Assembly (NCBI RefSeq): GCF_028554725.1
Contig: NC_071671.1
Span: 68,876,001 to 68,940,000, forward strand
Length of the DNA stretch: 64,000 bases
Reading direction: 5' to 3'
DNA from: Zeugodacus cucurbitae
Taxonomy: Eukaryota > Arthropoda > Insecta > Diptera > Tephritidae
Below the pieces are notes generated by a model. The model saw nothing but the letters and a program-made list of their open reading frames with translations. It was not told the origin of the DNA and made no database searches. How positions within the stretch are numbered: the first letter of the stretch is position 1; every line of letters begins with the position of its first letter. Both the position numbers and the translations under genes were made by a program. Positions 63,987 to 64,000 of this stretch are shown here, piece after piece.

Positions 63987-64000
63987 TGTCAACTGTCAAA
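63987..64000 (+). repeat. 14-bp direct repeat, right copy (TGTCAACTGTCAAA)
   Basis: The last 14 bases of the window, identical to 62,686-62,699. The match may extend past the window edge. Confidence 0.6.

Noticed and set aside
1..64000. tRNA, rRNA, CRISPR or bacterial operon features
   Set aside because: No B-box-like GGTTCGAATCC pairs with a cloverleaf, no rRNA blocks and no spaced short repeats of CRISPR type were seen.

Overview
This window looks like nuclear DNA of a higher fly. It is AT-rich, mostly non-coding and has long introns and intergenic stretches. CAA/GTT and CA/TG microsatellites are scattered through it. Decayed mariner and non-LTR retroelements and one roughly 1.1-kb interspersed repeat (recurring GTGGGCGTGG/CCACGCCCAC blocks, starting at a TATACCCTCGCAACA-type end) resemble what is familiar from tephritid fruit flies and their relatives. 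I did no database search, so the family-level placement (Tephritidae) is an inference. No bacterial, viral or organellar gene was seen.

The best-supported host gene is on the minus strand at 50,717-52,637. Five consecutive exons with consensus splice sites and fully compatible phases encode most of a WIF domain, a transmembrane helix and a juxtamembrane region of the RYK/derailed Wnt-receptor family. The signal-peptide exon (expected above 52,637) and the kinase exons (expected below 50,717) were not found.

A second minus-strand locus at about 29,990-31,071 has a pyrimidine-rich acceptor, a 71-bp intron, a terminal exon and a polyadenylation signal. The protein is unfamiliar. The reading frame changes several times, mostly at short homopolymers, so it is either a young pseudogene or a stretch of base-call errors. 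Its acceptor phase matches the last RYK-like donor, so a joint transcript cannot be excluded.

Weaker single-exon candidates are at 20,405-20,547 (+, Asn-glycosylation-rich, receptor N-terminus-like), 42,302-42,493 (+, spacing like the N-terminus of M2/ACE peptidases), 17,502-17,567 (+), 12,983-13,074 (-) and 34,802-35,104 (+).

Mobile DNA, left to right: a GC-rich decayed frame at 6,781-7,104; the C-terminal relic of a jockey/I-type reverse transcriptase at 7,900-8,095; a 5'-truncated R1/LOA-like non-LTR element with poly(A) and a 10-bp target-site duplication at 9,170-10,052; a mariner transposase scrap at 18,895-19,018; an RTE-like relic at 22,390-22,680 (-); an internally deleted mariner with terminal inverted repeats at 25,516-25,975; a small inverted-repeat element at 49,548-49,814; and the roughly 1.1-kb repeat at 62,802-63,918. 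There is also a perfect 136-bp duplication (period 151) at 23,482-23,768 and several degenerate local tandem repeats.

The remaining long stretches (listed as 'other') hold short chance reading frames, microsatellites and nothing I can support as a gene. I found no new multi-gene system here.
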